Shown one piece after another: positions 16,892 to 25,896 of a stretch of DNA of 64,000 nucleotides. The stretch spans positions 15,405 to 79,404 of the forward strand of contig JASJHQ010000076.1 in NCBI GenBank assembly GCA_037625715.1, in the 5' to 3' direction. The notes below the pieces were generated by a model. It did no database searches. It was not told the origin of the DNA and was given only the letters and a program-made list of their open reading frames with translations. The translations under genes were made by a program, and so were the position numbers. Positions within the stretch are counted from its first letter, which is position 1. Every line of letters starts with the position of its first letter. The DNA is from JABAYQ01 sp018608925. Lineage in GTDB: Bacteria > Bacteroidota > Bacteroidia > Flavobacteriales > UBA7312.

Positions 16892-18431
16892 TAATTACTT
16901 TTCTTTCTTTATTAAAGAAACGATATTGTAGCATGTGATAAGTAGTATCTTCTTCTACAACAAGCTTACAACCAAACTCCTTAGCCCATTGACGACGCTG
17001 AGAGTTTAACCATCCTTGTTTAATATAACTTACAATAAAAGGATGAGCCTTAAGAATCAAGTAATTTGATTTTTCAGATGCTTTAGAAATATGTTGACCG
17101 ATCTCATCTATAAGTAAAATACTTGCTTCTGTTTTACCAGTACCGTTACAAACAACACAACCCTCTTTAGTCTCGATATTAAGCACAGGGCGAACGCGTT
17201 GTCTTGTAATTTCAATCAATCCAAATCTAGAAGGAGGAAGAATGTGATGTTTGGCTTTATCATCCTTCATAAACTCAACTAAAGCATCGTATAATTTCTT
17301 TCTGTTGGCAGCAACATACATGTCAATAAAATCGACAACAATAATACCACCCATGTCCCTTAGTCTTAATTGTCTGGCTACTTCTTCAGCAGAAATTAAG
17401 TTAACTTCTAGAGCATTATCTTCTTGGTCCTTTTTGGAATCTACTCTTTTACCACTATTAACGTCAATAACGTGCATAGCTTCAGTATGCTCTATAACTA
17501 AATAAGTGCTTTTACGCATTGTTACAGACTTACCAAAAGAAGATTTTATTTGTTTTTCAATTTGATACTTTTGGAAAAGAGGAACTTTACCAGTATATAA
17601 CTTAACAATATCTTCTTGTTCAGGAGAAATTGTTCCGATATAATCTTTAATTTCAGAGTGCAACTTTTCGTTATTCACTAAGATATTTACAAAGTCATCA
17701 CTCAACAAATCTCTTAAAAGAGAAGTTGATCTACCAAGTTCGCCATGAACTTTTGCTGGAGCGTTTGCTACTTTGATTTGTTTGTAAAGAAGTTGCCATT
17801 TTTTATATAAAAACTTAAGGTCAGCATCTAATTCCGCTACCATTTTACCATTAGCAACCGTTCTAATTATTACACCGAAACCAGGAGGCTTGATGCTCAT
17901 TACCAAACGTTTTAAACGTTTCTTTTCTTCGTTAGATTGTATTTTTTGAGATACAGAAACTTTATCAGAAAAGGGAACTAAAACCATATAACGACCGGCA
18001 ATAGTTAACTCAGTTGTTAAACGGGGTCCTTTTGTTGAGATAGGCTCTTTAGCTACCTGTACAAGTATTTTATTTCCGCTTTGTAGTGTTTCATTAATCT
18101 TGCCGTCTTTTTCTAATTCTTCTAAAACCTTAAAGTTTTTTAAAGAAGCAGTATTAAGTTTTTTGGCAATATTTTTTTGAAGAAATTGATTAAATGTTTT
18201 GTACTTAGGACCTAGGTCAAGATAGTGTAAGAAACCATCTTTCTCAAAGCCTACATCAACAAAGGCTGCATTTAAACCAGGAACAATTTTTTTAACAGTT
18301 CCAAGATATATATCCCCTACAGAAAACTTATTTTCCAAAGGTTCTTTGTGCAACTCTGTTAACTGCTTATCCTTAAGTAAAGCAATAACAATTTCGCTAG
18401 GACGAGAATCGACTAATATTTCAAATTTCAA
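16884..18431 (-). CDS. rng: Ribonuclease G / RNase E family endoribonuclease
   Basis: This 515-residue enzyme cuts single-stranded RNA during rRNA maturation and mRNA turnover. It has an S1 domain near residues 36-125 (VGDIYLGTVKKIVPGLNAAFVDVG), the magnesium-binding VIDVNSG and VVDFIDM motifs of the catalytic DNase I-like subdomain, and a CVVC zinc-link motif in KEGCVVCNGTGK. It lacks a long RNase E-type C-terminal scaffold. It lies downstream of HU and the 29-residue basic protein on the same strand, and its leader holds a hairpin at 18454-18478. Confidence 0.95.
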   Translation of the reverse strand: MKFEILVDSRPSEIVIALLKDKQLTELHKEPLENKFSVGDIYLGTVKKIVPGLNAAFVDVGFEKDGFLHYLDLGPKYKTFNQFLQKNIAKKLNTASLKNFKVLEELEKDGKINETLQSGNKILVQVAKEPISTKGPRLTTELTIAGRYMVLVPFSDKVSVSQKIQSNEEKKRLKRLVMSIKPPGFGVIIRTVANGKMVAELDADLKFLYKKWQLLYKQIKVANAPAKVHGELGRSTSLLRDLLSDDFVNILVNNEKLHSEIKDYIGTISPEQEDIVKLYTGKVPLFQKYQIEKQIKSSFGKSVTMRKSTYLVIEHTEAMHVIDVNSGKRVDSKKDQEDNALEVNLISAEEVARQLRLRDMGGIIVVDFIDMYVAANRKKLYDALVEFMKDDKAKHHILPPSRFGLIEITRQRVRPVLNIETKEGCVVCNGTGKTEASILLIDEIGQHISKASEKSNYLILKAHPFIVSYIKQGWLNSQRRQWAKEFGCKLVVEEDTTYHMLQYRFFNKERKVITN

Positions 18432-18453
18432 AAGATGTGTGGTATATATACAG

Positions 18454-18478
18454 GCATAGCTCCGTAAGGAGCGTATGC
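18454..18478 (-). promoter_or_regulatory. Hairpin in the RNase G leader
   Basis: Arms GCATA-GCTCC and GGAGC-(G)-TATGC form a 10-bp stem with one bulged base and a GTAA loop. There is no T run, so it is not a terminator. It lies 23-47 nt before the rng ATG. An RNase binding or autoregulatory element is one possible role; none is shown. Confidence 0.5.
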
Positions 18479-18510
18479 TAGTAGATTAGATAAAATAAGT
18501 AAGGTAAATA

Positions 18511-18600
18511 TTACTTTTTCTTATGTCTATTTTTTCTTAAACGTTTTTTACGTTTATGAGTAGCCATCTTATGTCTTTTTCTTTTCTTTCCGTTTGGCAT
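18511..18600 (-). CDS. 29-residue basic AURKAIP1/COX24-domain protein (mS38/bS22-like)
   Basis: An ATG at 18600 opens a 29-codon frame made almost wholly of Lys, Arg and His: MPNGKKRKRHK followed by MATHKRKKRLRKNRHKKK. This pattern (K-x-KRHKM..HKRKKRxRKxR) is the AURKAIP1/COX24 domain found in mitochondrial small-subunit protein mS38 and in tiny bacterial relatives. It is common in Bacteroidota between HU and RNase G genes. A ribosomal or rRNA-binding role is an inference from that similarity. The spacing is 43 nt after HU and 79 nt before rng. Confidence 0.85.
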   Translation of the reverse strand: MPNGKKRKRHKMATHKRKKRLRKNRHKKK

Positions 18601-18643
18601 GCTAAATATTTTTAAATTCTTTTATTTGTTTTATTATCTGGTA

Positions 18644-18934
18644 TTATTTTCCAGATGTTTTTTCTTTAACCTGATTTACAAAAGCTTTAGATGGTTTAAA
18701 AACAGGTACTTTATGAGCTGGAATGATAATTGTTGTGTTTTTTGATATGTTTCTACCCGTCTTCTCCGCTCTTTCTTTAATTTTAAAAGAACCAAACCCT
18801 CTTAAAAACACATCTTCTTCACTACAAATTGAGTTTTTAACCTCACTCATAAAAGCCTCAACAACAGCCTGAACATCAATCTTTTCGATTCCTATTTTAT
18901 TAGATATAGAAGCTATAATTTCTGCTTTCGTCAT
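18644..18934 (-). CDS. hup: HU-family DNA-binding protein
   Basis: The 96-residue protein shows the HU/IHF fold: MTKAEIIASISNKIGI start, VFLRGFGSFKIKERAEKTGRNI beta-arm base (about 43-64), and a VPVFKPSKAF C-terminal part. HU proteins bend and compact DNA as dimers. The HU/IHF proline-arm signature is somewhat altered (NTTIIIPAHKVPVFKPS). It is the first gene of the HU-COX24-rng run and divergent from mutY. Confidence 0.95.
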   Translation of the reverse strand: MTKAEIIASISNKIGIEKIDVQAVVEAFMSEVKNSICSEEDVFLRGFGSFKIKERAEKTGRNISKNTTIIIPAHKVPVFKPSKAFVNQVKEKTSGK

Positions 18935-19005
18935 GCTAAATGCTTTAAATCAAACTTGACTAAATTACGTCAAATTTTAGGTTGTAAATATAATCTTTTA
19001 TCTTA

Positions 19006-19034
19006 TTGTAGATTATAAATATGTCATATTTTTG
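19006..19034 (+). promoter_or_regulatory. Promoter of mutY
   Basis: TTG (19006-19008), an 18-nt spacer and TATTTTTG (19027-19034) match the Bacteroidota consensus. The ATG lies 15 nt after the -7 element, in front of the mutY-ssb-gldE-gldD run. Confidence 0.65.
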
Positions 19035-19049
19035 TTGTTTAATACAAAA

Positions 19050-20096
19050 ATGAACTTTTCACAGGAAATAATAAATTGGTACAACCTTAACAAAAGAGAA
19101 TTACCATGGAGAAATACAAAAGATCCATATAAAATCTGGTTGTCTGAAATTATATTGCAACAAACCAAGGTAGCCCAAGGCCTTCCCTACTATCAAAAGT
19201 TTTGCGAAACATTTCCAAATGTTGAAAAATTAGCAAATGCTAAAGAAGAAAAAGTATTAAAATTATGGCAAGGATTAGGATACTACTCTAGGGCAAGAAA
19301 CCTTCACTTTGCATCAAAACAAATAATAAATACTTTCGAAGGCAAATTTCCTAACAACCACAAAGACATCCTCTCCCTAAAAGGTGTTGGCGAATATACT
19401 GCAGCTGCAATCGCATCCTTTGCCTACAAATTACCTTATGCAGTAGTAGATGGAAATGTATTCCGTCTATTATCAAGATTTTACGGAATAGACACTCCAA
19501 TAAATTCAAGTCCTGGAAAGAAACTATTTTCAGAATTAGCCCAAACAGTTTTAGACAAAACTAGACCAGACATAAACAACCAGGCTATTATGGAGTTTGG
19601 AGCACTAATGTGCAAACCAAAAGACCCAAATTGCAATAAATGCACACTTCAAGATAACTGCAAAGCATTTCAAAAAAATGAAATAGACAAGCTTCCTGTC
19701 AAAATCAAAAAAGGAAAGCAAAAGAAACTATACTTCGAATATCTATTCATAACCAAGAAAGAAAACACCTATATCAATAAAAGAGTTGACAAAGGAATAT
19801 GGCAAAATTTGTACGAATTCCCGTATTTAGAATTTGAACAAAGCGAATCAGAAGAAGAAGTAATAAATAATATAAAAACCAACAAATTCTTAAACGGGGC
19901 AAAATTTAAACTTATAAAAACTAGCGAAATACACAAGCATATATTAAGCCACAGAATTATAAACGCAAGGGTATGGCACATAGAGATAGAGGACGATTTA
20001 AAAGAGAATAAATGGAATAAAGTGGCAATAGAATCTATAAATGATTATCCTATGTCAAGGCTAATGGAAATATTTTTAGAAACTAATGCTTTTTAA
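19050..20096 (+). CDS. mutY: A/G-specific adenine glycosylase
   Basis: The 348-residue base-excision repair enzyme removes adenine paired with 8-oxoguanine. It begins with LPWR and PYKIWLSEIILQQT motifs, has the helix-hairpin-helix LKGVGEYTAAAIASFAY with the VVDGNVFRLLSR block, and a [4Fe-4S] cluster motif C-x6-C-x2-C-x5-C at CKPKDPNCNKCTLQDNC. The C-terminal NUDIX-like part reads the oxidised guanine. The frame is open from a TTG at 19032, but that lies inside the promoter, so ATG 19050 is chosen. It starts the run mutY-ssb-gldE-gldD. Confidence 0.95.
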   Translation: MNFSQEIINWYNLNKRELPWRNTKDPYKIWLSEIILQQTKVAQGLPYYQKFCETFPNVEKLANAKEEKVLKLWQGLGYYSRARNLHFASKQIINTFEGKFPNNHKDILSLKGVGEYTAAAIASFAYKLPYAVVDGNVFRLLSRFYGIDTPINSSPGKKLFSELAQTVLDKTRPDINNQAIMEFGALMCKPKDPNCNKCTLQDNCKAFQKNEIDKLPVKIKKGKQKKLYFEYLFITKKENTYINKRVDKGIWQNLYEFPYLEFEQSESEEEVINNIKTNKFLNGAKFKLIKTSEIHKHILSHRIINARVWHIEIEDDLKENKWNKVAIESINDYPMSRLMEIFLETNAF

Positions 20097-20112
20097 AAAA
20101 GATAAAAAATCA

Positions 20113-20120
20113 TATATTTG
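20113..20120 (+). promoter_or_regulatory. Candidate -7 element for ssb
   Basis: TATATTTG fits TAnnTTTG and lies 30 nt before the ssb ATG. No clear -33 TTG. It may add a second promoter inside the mutY run. Confidence 0.5.
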
Positions 20121-20150
20121 AGTGTTACAAACCCTTAAAAACATAAAAAA

Positions 20151-20573
20151 ATGGCTAGTATAAATAAAGTTATTCTAATAGGAAATCTTGGTAAAGACCC
20201 CGAAGTAAGACATTTTGAAAATGGTGGCTCAATCGCACGATTTAGCATTGCAACTTCAGAAACATACATCAAAAAAGACACCGAAGAAAAAGTAACACAA
20301 ACAGAATGGCATACGGTAGTTACTAGAGGAGGACTTGCTGCTAAAGTGGTAGAACCTTACTTGAAAAAAGGAAACAGCGTATACGTTGAAGGAAAACTTA
20401 GAACAAGATCATGGGAAGATAAAAATGGTGAAACAAAATATACGACAGAAGTATTTTGCGACAAATTAGAACTTTTAGGAAAAAAGTCTGACAATGAAAT
20501 CAATACTAACGAAAATCCTTCTGCAGAAAAACAAAACTCTAGTGATGAACCTGGAGATAATTTACCTTTTTAA
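20151..20573 (+). CDS. ssb: Single-stranded DNA-binding protein
   Basis: The 140-residue protein has an OB fold at 1-105 (MASINKVILIGNLGKDPEVR; WHTVVTRGGLA; VYVEGKLRTRSW) and a disordered acidic tail ending GDNLPF, the tip that recruits repair and replication partners. It forms tetramers on single-stranded DNA. It lies 54 nt after mutY and 9 nt before gldE, a gene order often seen in Bacteroidota with gliding genes. Confidence 0.96.
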   Translation: MASINKVILIGNLGKDPEVRHFENGGSIARFSIATSETYIKKDTEEKVTQTEWHTVVTRGGLAAKVVEPYLKKGNSVYVEGKLRTRSWEDKNGETKYTTEVFCDKLELLGKKSDNEINTNENPSAEKQNSSDEPGDNLPF

Positions 20574-20582
20574 TATATAATT

Positions 20583-21896
20583 TTGGACGAAGACCCTTAT
20601 CAATTACCATTGTATTTTATTCAAAGCTATCAAACATCTTCAGATTCAAATCTGATTATTTTGATGTTTGTAATTAGCTTTTTAATTATTTGTTCTGCTT
20701 TAATATCAGGATCAGAAGTAGCATTTTTCTCTATCGATCCTAAAAAGTGGAACAAAAAAGAAGAGAAAATTAGCTATAAATTAATCGGTAAGCTGCTTGA
20801 AAAACCCAACAAACTATTAGCTACAATATTAATTGCTAATAATTTTGTTAACGTAGGTATAATCATACTATCTACCTACATCACATCAAACGTTTTTAAT
20901 TTTGAATCTGCACCTATTCTAAAGTTTGTAATTCAAGTAGTAGCGGTTACCTTTTTACTACTAATGCTAGGAGAACTTATACCAAAAGTATTTGCTAATC
21001 AAAACCCGCTAAAGTTTGCAAGAATAATGGCGCGCCCTTTAATGTTTTTAAACAAGCTATTCTATCCTCTAAGTAGCGTACTAGTTCATTCTACCTCATT
21101 TATCGAAAAAAGATTTAACTCCAAAGGATACAATATTTCGGTAGATGACCTGTCAAATGTTCTGGACATTGCTGGAGAAAATGACACTAATATCGAAGAA
21201 AAAAGAATTCTAAGGTCTATAGTAGAATTTGGAAACATTCAAGTGAAAGAAATCATGAAGTCGAGAGTGGATGTTACTGCATTCTCAATTAATACATCTT
21301 TCGATAAAGTAAAAAAAGAAATTATAAAATCAGGGTATTCAAGAACTCCAGTTTATAGCGAGAGTTTTGATAAAATAAAAGGCATATTGTATATAAAAGA
21401 TTTGCTTCCACACTTAGACACACCAGATTTTGAATGGAAAACAATTTTAAGAAGTCCATTTTTTGTTCCAGAAGGCAAAATGATTGATGATTTAATGAGA
21501 GAGTTTCAGCAGAAAAAAATTCATTTAGCAATCGTAGTAGACGAATACGGAGGAACATCAGGAATCGTAACTCTAGAAGATATAATAGAAGAAATTGTTG
21601 GAGATATTAATGATGAATTTGATGATGATGGAGTAAAATTTTCTAAGCTAGATAGTCAAAATTACATTTTTGAAGGAAAGACTTCTATCAACGATGCCTT
21701 GAAAATTTTAAACTTAGAATTCGATTACTTTGACGAAATAAAAGGGGAATCTGATTCTTTGGCTGGTTTAATTTTAGAGATGAAAGGAAACATTCCTGAC
21801 GTTGGGGAAGTTTTGAAGTTTAATCATTTAACTTTCAAAATTGAATCAGTAGACAAAAGAAGAATCAAAAGAGTTAAAATTACAATAGATGAATAA
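20583..21896 (+). CDS. gldE: Gliding motility-associated protein GldE (TTG start)
   Basis: The 437-residue inner-membrane protein is of the CNNM/CorC family: an N-terminal membrane domain (about 25-190, with LISGSEVAFFSI and GELIPKVFANQNP), two CBS domains (about 210-340, including VDEYGGTSGIVTLEDIIEEIVGDI) and a C-terminal transporter-associated domain. GldE works with GldD; its loss phenotype in gliding Flavobacteria is linked to GldD. The frame starts at TTG 20583, 9 nt after ssb; the next ATG (residue 28) would cut into the first membrane helix, so TTG is preferred. It overlaps gldD by 8 nt. Confidence 0.9.
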   Translation: MDEDPYQLPLYFIQSYQTSSDSNLIILMFVISFLIICSALISGSEVAFFSIDPKKWNKKEEKISYKLIGKLLEKPNKLLATILIANNFVNVGIIILSTYITSNVFNFESAPILKFVIQVVAVTFLLLMLGELIPKVFANQNPLKFARIMARPLMFLNKLFYPLSSVLVHSTSFIEKRFNSKGYNISVDDLSNVLDIAGENDTNIEEKRILRSIVEFGNIQVKEIMKSRVDVTAFSINTSFDKVKKEIIKSGYSRTPVYSESFDKIKGILYIKDLLPHLDTPDFEWKTILRSPFFVPEGKMIDDLMREFQQKKIHLAIVVDEYGGTSGIVTLEDIIEEIVGDINDEFDDDGVKFSKLDSQNYIFEGKTSINDALKILNLEFDYFDEIKGESDSLAGLILEMKGNIPDVGEVLKFNHLTFKIESVDKRRIKRVKITIDE

Positions 21897-22434
21897 ATTT
21901 TGGTTAGTATTATTAATTCCTTTTATTGCTTGTAATCAGTCCTACACTCCTAAACCAAAAGGGTTCGCTAGAATTGATTTTCCAGAAAAAAATTGGAGTT
22001 TATCTGACATTGATTGTCCATTCGACTTCCAGAAACCGTCTTACTTAAGAGTAATAGAAAAAAAAGAAAATTGTTGGTTTGATCTTTACTTCGAACAATT
22101 TAACGGCACTCTACACATGAGCTACAAAGAAGTTAATGACAATGTAAATACGTATGTTGAAGAGAGCAGAAATCTAGCTTTTAAACATTCTAAAGTAGCA
22201 AACGCTATTAATGAGCAAGCATTCATTAATAAGAAATCAAATGTGTATGGATTAGTATATACTTTTGAAGGAGCAACAGCAACCGGAATGCAGTTTTACT
22301 TAACAGATAGCACCAATCATTTCGTAAGAGGTGCATTATACTTTAATACTGCAATGAATGACTCGTTAATTCCGATCAACAACTTTATAAACCAGGACGT
22401 TTACAATATTATAGAAAGTTGGGAGTGGAAATAA
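21889..22434 (+). CDS. gldD: Gliding motility lipoprotein GldD
   Basis: The 181-residue lipoprotein has a short signal ending in the lipobox FIAC (Cys 15) and the GldD family features PKPKGFARIDFPEK, CPFDFQKP and MQFYLTDSTNHFVRGALYFN. In Flavobacterium, GldD is needed for gliding and chitin use, which depend on the type IX secretion system. Its ATG overlaps the gldE stop by 8 nt, so the two are translationally coupled. It ends one base before the convergent yqeY-like gene with no terminator in between. Confidence 0.92.
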   Translation: MNKFWLVLLIPFIACNQSYTPKPKGFARIDFPEKNWSLSDIDCPFDFQKPSYLRVIEKKENCWFDLYFEQFNGTLHMSYKEVNDNVNTYVEESRNLAFKHSKVANAINEQAFINKKSNVYGLVYTFEGATATGMQFYLTDSTNHFVRGALYFNTAMNDSLIPINNFINQDVYNIIESWEWK

Positions 22435-22872
22435 TTATGCTAGAGTTGCTTTCACAATCTGAGCTATAATTTTACCATCAGCCTTACCTGCCAATTTTTG
22501 ATTAACAAGACCCATCACTTTACCCATATCAGCCATAGAAGCAGCTCCAGTAGAAGATATAACCTCCTCTACTATTGTCTTAATTTCTGACTCATCCATT
22601 TGTTTAGGTAAAAATTTCTCCAAAATCTTTATTTGAGCTATTTCATCATCAGCTAAATCTTGTCTTGACTGATCAATATAAATTTGAGCAGCATCTTTAC
22701 GTTGCTTAACTTGCTTGTGAATGATTTTCTGCATACCAGCCTCATCCATTTCGCTCGCTCCCTTTTCAGTTTGGGCCATTATAACTGCTGATTTCACAGC
22801 TCTTAAAGATGCTAGCTTTACTGAATCTTTATCCAGCATTGCTTGCTTAATTTCTTTGTTTATATCTAACAT
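22435..22872 (-). CDS. GatB/YqeY domain protein
   Basis: The 145-residue helical protein matches the YqeY family: N-terminal IKQAMLDKDSVKLASLRAVKSA, EIAQIKILEKFLPKQM, and C-terminal MGKVMGLVNQKLAGKADGKIIAQIVK. It resembles the tRNA-binding tail domain of GatB amidotransferase, but its role alone is not settled. It is the last gene of the dcw run, 2 nt after ftsZ. Confidence 0.92.
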   Translation of the reverse strand: MLDINKEIKQAMLDKDSVKLASLRAVKSAVIMAQTEKGASEMDEAGMQKIIHKQVKQRKDAAQIYIDQSRQDLADDEIAQIKILEKFLPKQMDESEIKTIVEEVISSTGAASMADMGKVMGLVNQKLAGKADGKIIAQIVKATLA

Positions 22873-22874
22873 AA

Positions 22875-24599
22875 TTAGTCTACGTTATCGTGTAAAAAGT
22901 TATTTGGCTTTATCACCGGGTTATCATCCGAATCTTTTCCTAAAGTATATTTGGAAACATCTGATTCAGAAGAATGAGAAATATTATCTAATTGTACTTC
23001 TCTTCTTTTATATGCTGGCTGATTTTCTAAATCTGTTAGACCAGATGGAGTTCTCAATTTCATGCTAATATTTCTTAACCTATCCATTCTTTGTCTAGAA
23101 CGAATAGCCATTTGCTCAGCAGTTACTCCATGATTTATTTGAGTCAATTCGTCTTTTAACTCCTCCTCTTTAATTTCAGAAATCACTTCCTCAGGCTGAG
23201 TAATCACTTCTTGATGACGTTCTTCTTCTTGAGGAAGAAGACCAAACTCAGGAATAGTATCTTCCTCCAAATCTAAAGAATGAATTATTAATTCATCCTC
23301 AGCCTCAAGATTAGCTATTGGCTCTGTCATTTGCTCAATAGTCGGCTCAATTTGAGGTGCCATTGGCTCTGATACAGCTTCTATTTGATCATTTGAAAAA
23401 TCGACAATCGGATCAACCGACTGAGAAGACAAATCAAAATCAAACGTTGGTGATTCATCCACATCAAATGCTAATGTAGCTTGAACTTCTTCATCGTTAT
23501 CTTTAGAAAGAGTATCGTTGTTTTCAACCTCTTCTTCTTTTACGATTTCCTGAACAACAGGCTCATCTTTTTCTAAAACGTAAACTTTTTTAGACTCACT
23601 TTCTTTAGGGCCGATAGTCTTTGACACCTTAAAACCAGTAGCAATTACAGTAACCGAAATAGATTCTCCTAAACCGTCTTCTACTCCTACACCCTCAATA
23701 ATATTAACATCACCACCTGCAGCATCCTGAATGTGCTTTTTAATCTTAAACAACTCAGTCATTCTAATTTCATTTTCAGTACCAGTAACGATTTTAAGTA
23801 AAACCTGCTGAGCACCCTTAATGTTATTATCATGAAGCAATGGAGAGTCCAAAGCAGCTTCTACAGCTTCTACAGCCCTATTCTCACCAGAAGCGATAGC
23901 TTGACCCATTACAGCAGAACCACTGTCTTTTAAAACACGTTTAGCGTCATTAAGGTCAATGTTTACCATTAGGGTTTGTGAAATTACCTCAGCAATTCCT
24001 TTGGTTGCAGTATTTAAAACCTCATTTGCTTTAGCAAAAGCCTGTCTTAAAGTTAAATCACCATAAACCTCAATGAGTTTATCGTTATTTATAACTAGAA
24101 GAGTATCGACATTTTGTCTTAAGTCTTCTAAGCCTTTTTCAGCATATTCTTTTCTAAATCCACCTTCGGTCCAGAAAGGAACAGTTACCACACCTACGGT
24201 TAATATTTCTTTCTCTCTAGCAATACGAGCAATTACAGGAGCTGCACCCGTACCAGTACCACCACCCATTCCTGCTGTAATAAACAGCATCTTGGTGTTA
24301 GACTCTAATAATTCAGTAATTCGTTCAATGCTCTCTTCAGCTGCTTTACGACCAACTTCAGGGTTGGCGCCTGCGCCTAATCCTTCTGTTAAATCTTCAC
24401 CAATCTGAATTTTAGTAGTAATTGGACTTGCCTCTAATGCTTGTAAATCTGTATTACAAACTGCGAAATCAACACCAACTATACCCTGTTCAAACATGTA
24501 GTTGACTGCATTACTTCCGCCACCGCCAACTCCAATTACTTTGATTACAGAGGATTGATTTTTTGGTAAATTAAATTTAAGAATACTATCGTTTGTCAT
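22875..24599 (-). CDS. ftsZ: Cell division protein FtsZ with long acidic tail
   Basis: The 574-residue tubulin-like GTPase forms the division ring. The globular part (about 1-325) has GVGGGGSNAV (23-32), the tubulin signature GGGTGTG (112-118) and the T7-loop block NIDLNDAKRVL. A low-complexity linker of about 220 residues rich in Glu, Asp, Pro and Gln follows, then a conserved C-terminal peptide region ending in KPNNFLHDNVD, the form known in Bacteroidota. FtsA (the likely membrane anchor) is encoded directly upstream, 22 nt away. Confidence 0.98.
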   Translation of the reverse strand: MTNDSILKFNLPKNQSSVIKVIGVGGGGSNAVNYMFEQGIVGVDFAVCNTDLQALEASPITTKIQIGEDLTEGLGAGANPEVGRKAAEESIERITELLESNTKMLFITAGMGGGTGTGAAPVIARIAREKEILTVGVVTVPFWTEGGFRKEYAEKGLEDLRQNVDTLLVINNDKLIEVYGDLTLRQAFAKANEVLNTATKGIAEVISQTLMVNIDLNDAKRVLKDSGSAVMGQAIASGENRAVEAVEAALDSPLLHDNNIKGAQQVLLKIVTGTENEIRMTELFKIKKHIQDAAGGDVNIIEGVGVEDGLGESISVTVIATGFKVSKTIGPKESESKKVYVLEKDEPVVQEIVKEEEVENNDTLSKDNDEEVQATLAFDVDESPTFDFDLSSQSVDPIVDFSNDQIEAVSEPMAPQIEPTIEQMTEPIANLEAEDELIIHSLDLEEDTIPEFGLLPQEEERHQEVITQPEEVISEIKEEELKDELTQINHGVTAEQMAIRSRQRMDRLRNISMKLRTPSGLTDLENQPAYKRREVQLDNISHSSESDVSKYTLGKDSDDNPVIKPNNFLHDNVD

Positions 24600-24621
24600 T
24601 TTTAAATAATTGTGATGAATT

Positions 24622-25893
24622 TTATAAATCGTTTGTTAATATGTCGTCAATTTTATCTAACATTTTCTTAAATGCTTGGCCTAATCCTTTCCCACCAGGA
24701 GGAGCTTTTGGGCCTGCTTCTTGCTCTTGGGCTCCACCTTCCTCAAGAATTTTCATAACTAAACCTACACCAGTTGCGAAAGAAGGGCTACTAACATCAA
24801 TAGGGGAATCGGAAGCTAAATGCTCGTTGGGATAACCTATTCTACACTCTATACCAGTAAAAAACTCTACTAACTGACTGATGTGCTTTAATTGACTACC
24901 TCCTCCAGTAAGAACAATACCAGTAATTAGTTTCTTCTCATATCCTGAGTTTTTAATCTCATGGTGAACTAATTCAATAATTTCTTCCATTCTAGCCTGA
25001 ATAATATTTGCTAGATTTTTTAAGGAAATTTCTTTAGGCTCTCTTCCTCTTAAACCAGGTATAGAAACTATTTCGTTTTCTTTATTTTGTGTTGCTAAGG
25101 CAGAACCAAATTTTATTTTGAGTAGCTCGGCTTGGTTTTCCAAAATAGAACAGCCCTCTTTAATGTCTTGCGTAATAATGTTACCGCCGAAAGGAATTAC
25201 AGCAGTATGTCTTATAATTCCATCTTTAAAAATAGCAACATCTGTTGTTCCTCCACCAATATCAACCAATGCAACACCAGCTTCTAGCTCTTGAGGATCT
25301 AAAACAGAGGTAGCAGACGCTAATGGCTCTAGAGTTAAGTCTTGCATTTTTAAGCCTGCATTATTAACGCACTTTTTAATGTTATTAATTGCCGCTGTAT
25401 GGCCAGTAATAATATGAAAATTGGCTTCTAACTGAACTCCGACCATTCCCCTAGGATCAGGAAATCCGTCTTGTTTATCGACAATGTATTCTTGTGGAAT
25501 AACGTGAATAATTTCTTCGCCAGGAACCATAACGAGCTTGTACATATTATCTACTAGCTTCTTAATATCCTGATCGTTAATCTCACTCTCTAAATCTTCT
25601 CTAACTAATTGACCCCTGTGTTGTAAGCTTTTGATATGCTGGCCAGCAATCCCCACATTTACCTGAGTAACTGGGGTGCCAGACTTACTTACAGCTTCGT
25701 CCAAAGCCATTTTGATAGACTGAGTTGTCTTATCAATATTAGCAACAATCCCTCTCATCACACCAGCAGAAGGAGCTTTACCCATACCTAATATTTCTAT
25801 TTTGCCATGCTCATTTGCACGACCAATAGTTACGGTAATTTTTGTAGTACCGATATCTAAACCTACTGCTATTTTTTGCATTTCTGATTTCAT
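24622..25893 (-). CDS. ftsA: Cell division protein FtsA
   Basis: This 423-residue actin-like protein ties FtsZ to the membrane. It has the ATPase phosphate-1 motif GLDIGTTKI (about 11-19), the 1C domain (about 85-165), the phosphate-2 motif VDIGGGTTDVAIF and the adenosine motif VLTGGGSQL. The C-terminus holds a Gly/Pro-rich spacer and a final amphipathic helix (LGQAFKKMLDKIDDIL) fit for membrane binding. It lies between ftsQ (3 nt) and ftsZ (22 nt) in the same direction. Confidence 0.97.
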   Translation of the reverse strand: MKSEMQKIAVGLDIGTTKITVTIGRANEHGKIEILGMGKAPSAGVMRGIVANIDKTTQSIKMALDEAVSKSGTPVTQVNVGIAGQHIKSLQHRGQLVREDLESEINDQDIKKLVDNMYKLVMVPGEEIIHVIPQEYIVDKQDGFPDPRGMVGVQLEANFHIITGHTAAINNIKKCVNNAGLKMQDLTLEPLASATSVLDPQELEAGVALVDIGGGTTDVAIFKDGIIRHTAVIPFGGNIITQDIKEGCSILENQAELLKIKFGSALATQNKENEIVSIPGLRGREPKEISLKNLANIIQARMEEIIELVHHEIKNSGYEKKLITGIVLTGGGSQLKHISQLVEFFTGIECRIGYPNEHLASDSPIDVSSPSFATGVGLVMKILEEGGAQEQEAGPKAPPGGKGLGQAFKKMLDKIDDILTNDL

Positions 25894-25896
25894 AAA

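Noticed and set aside
24073..24408. Plus-strand open frame within ftsZ
   Set aside because: It is a shadow of the ftsZ GTPase region, low in complexity and without support.
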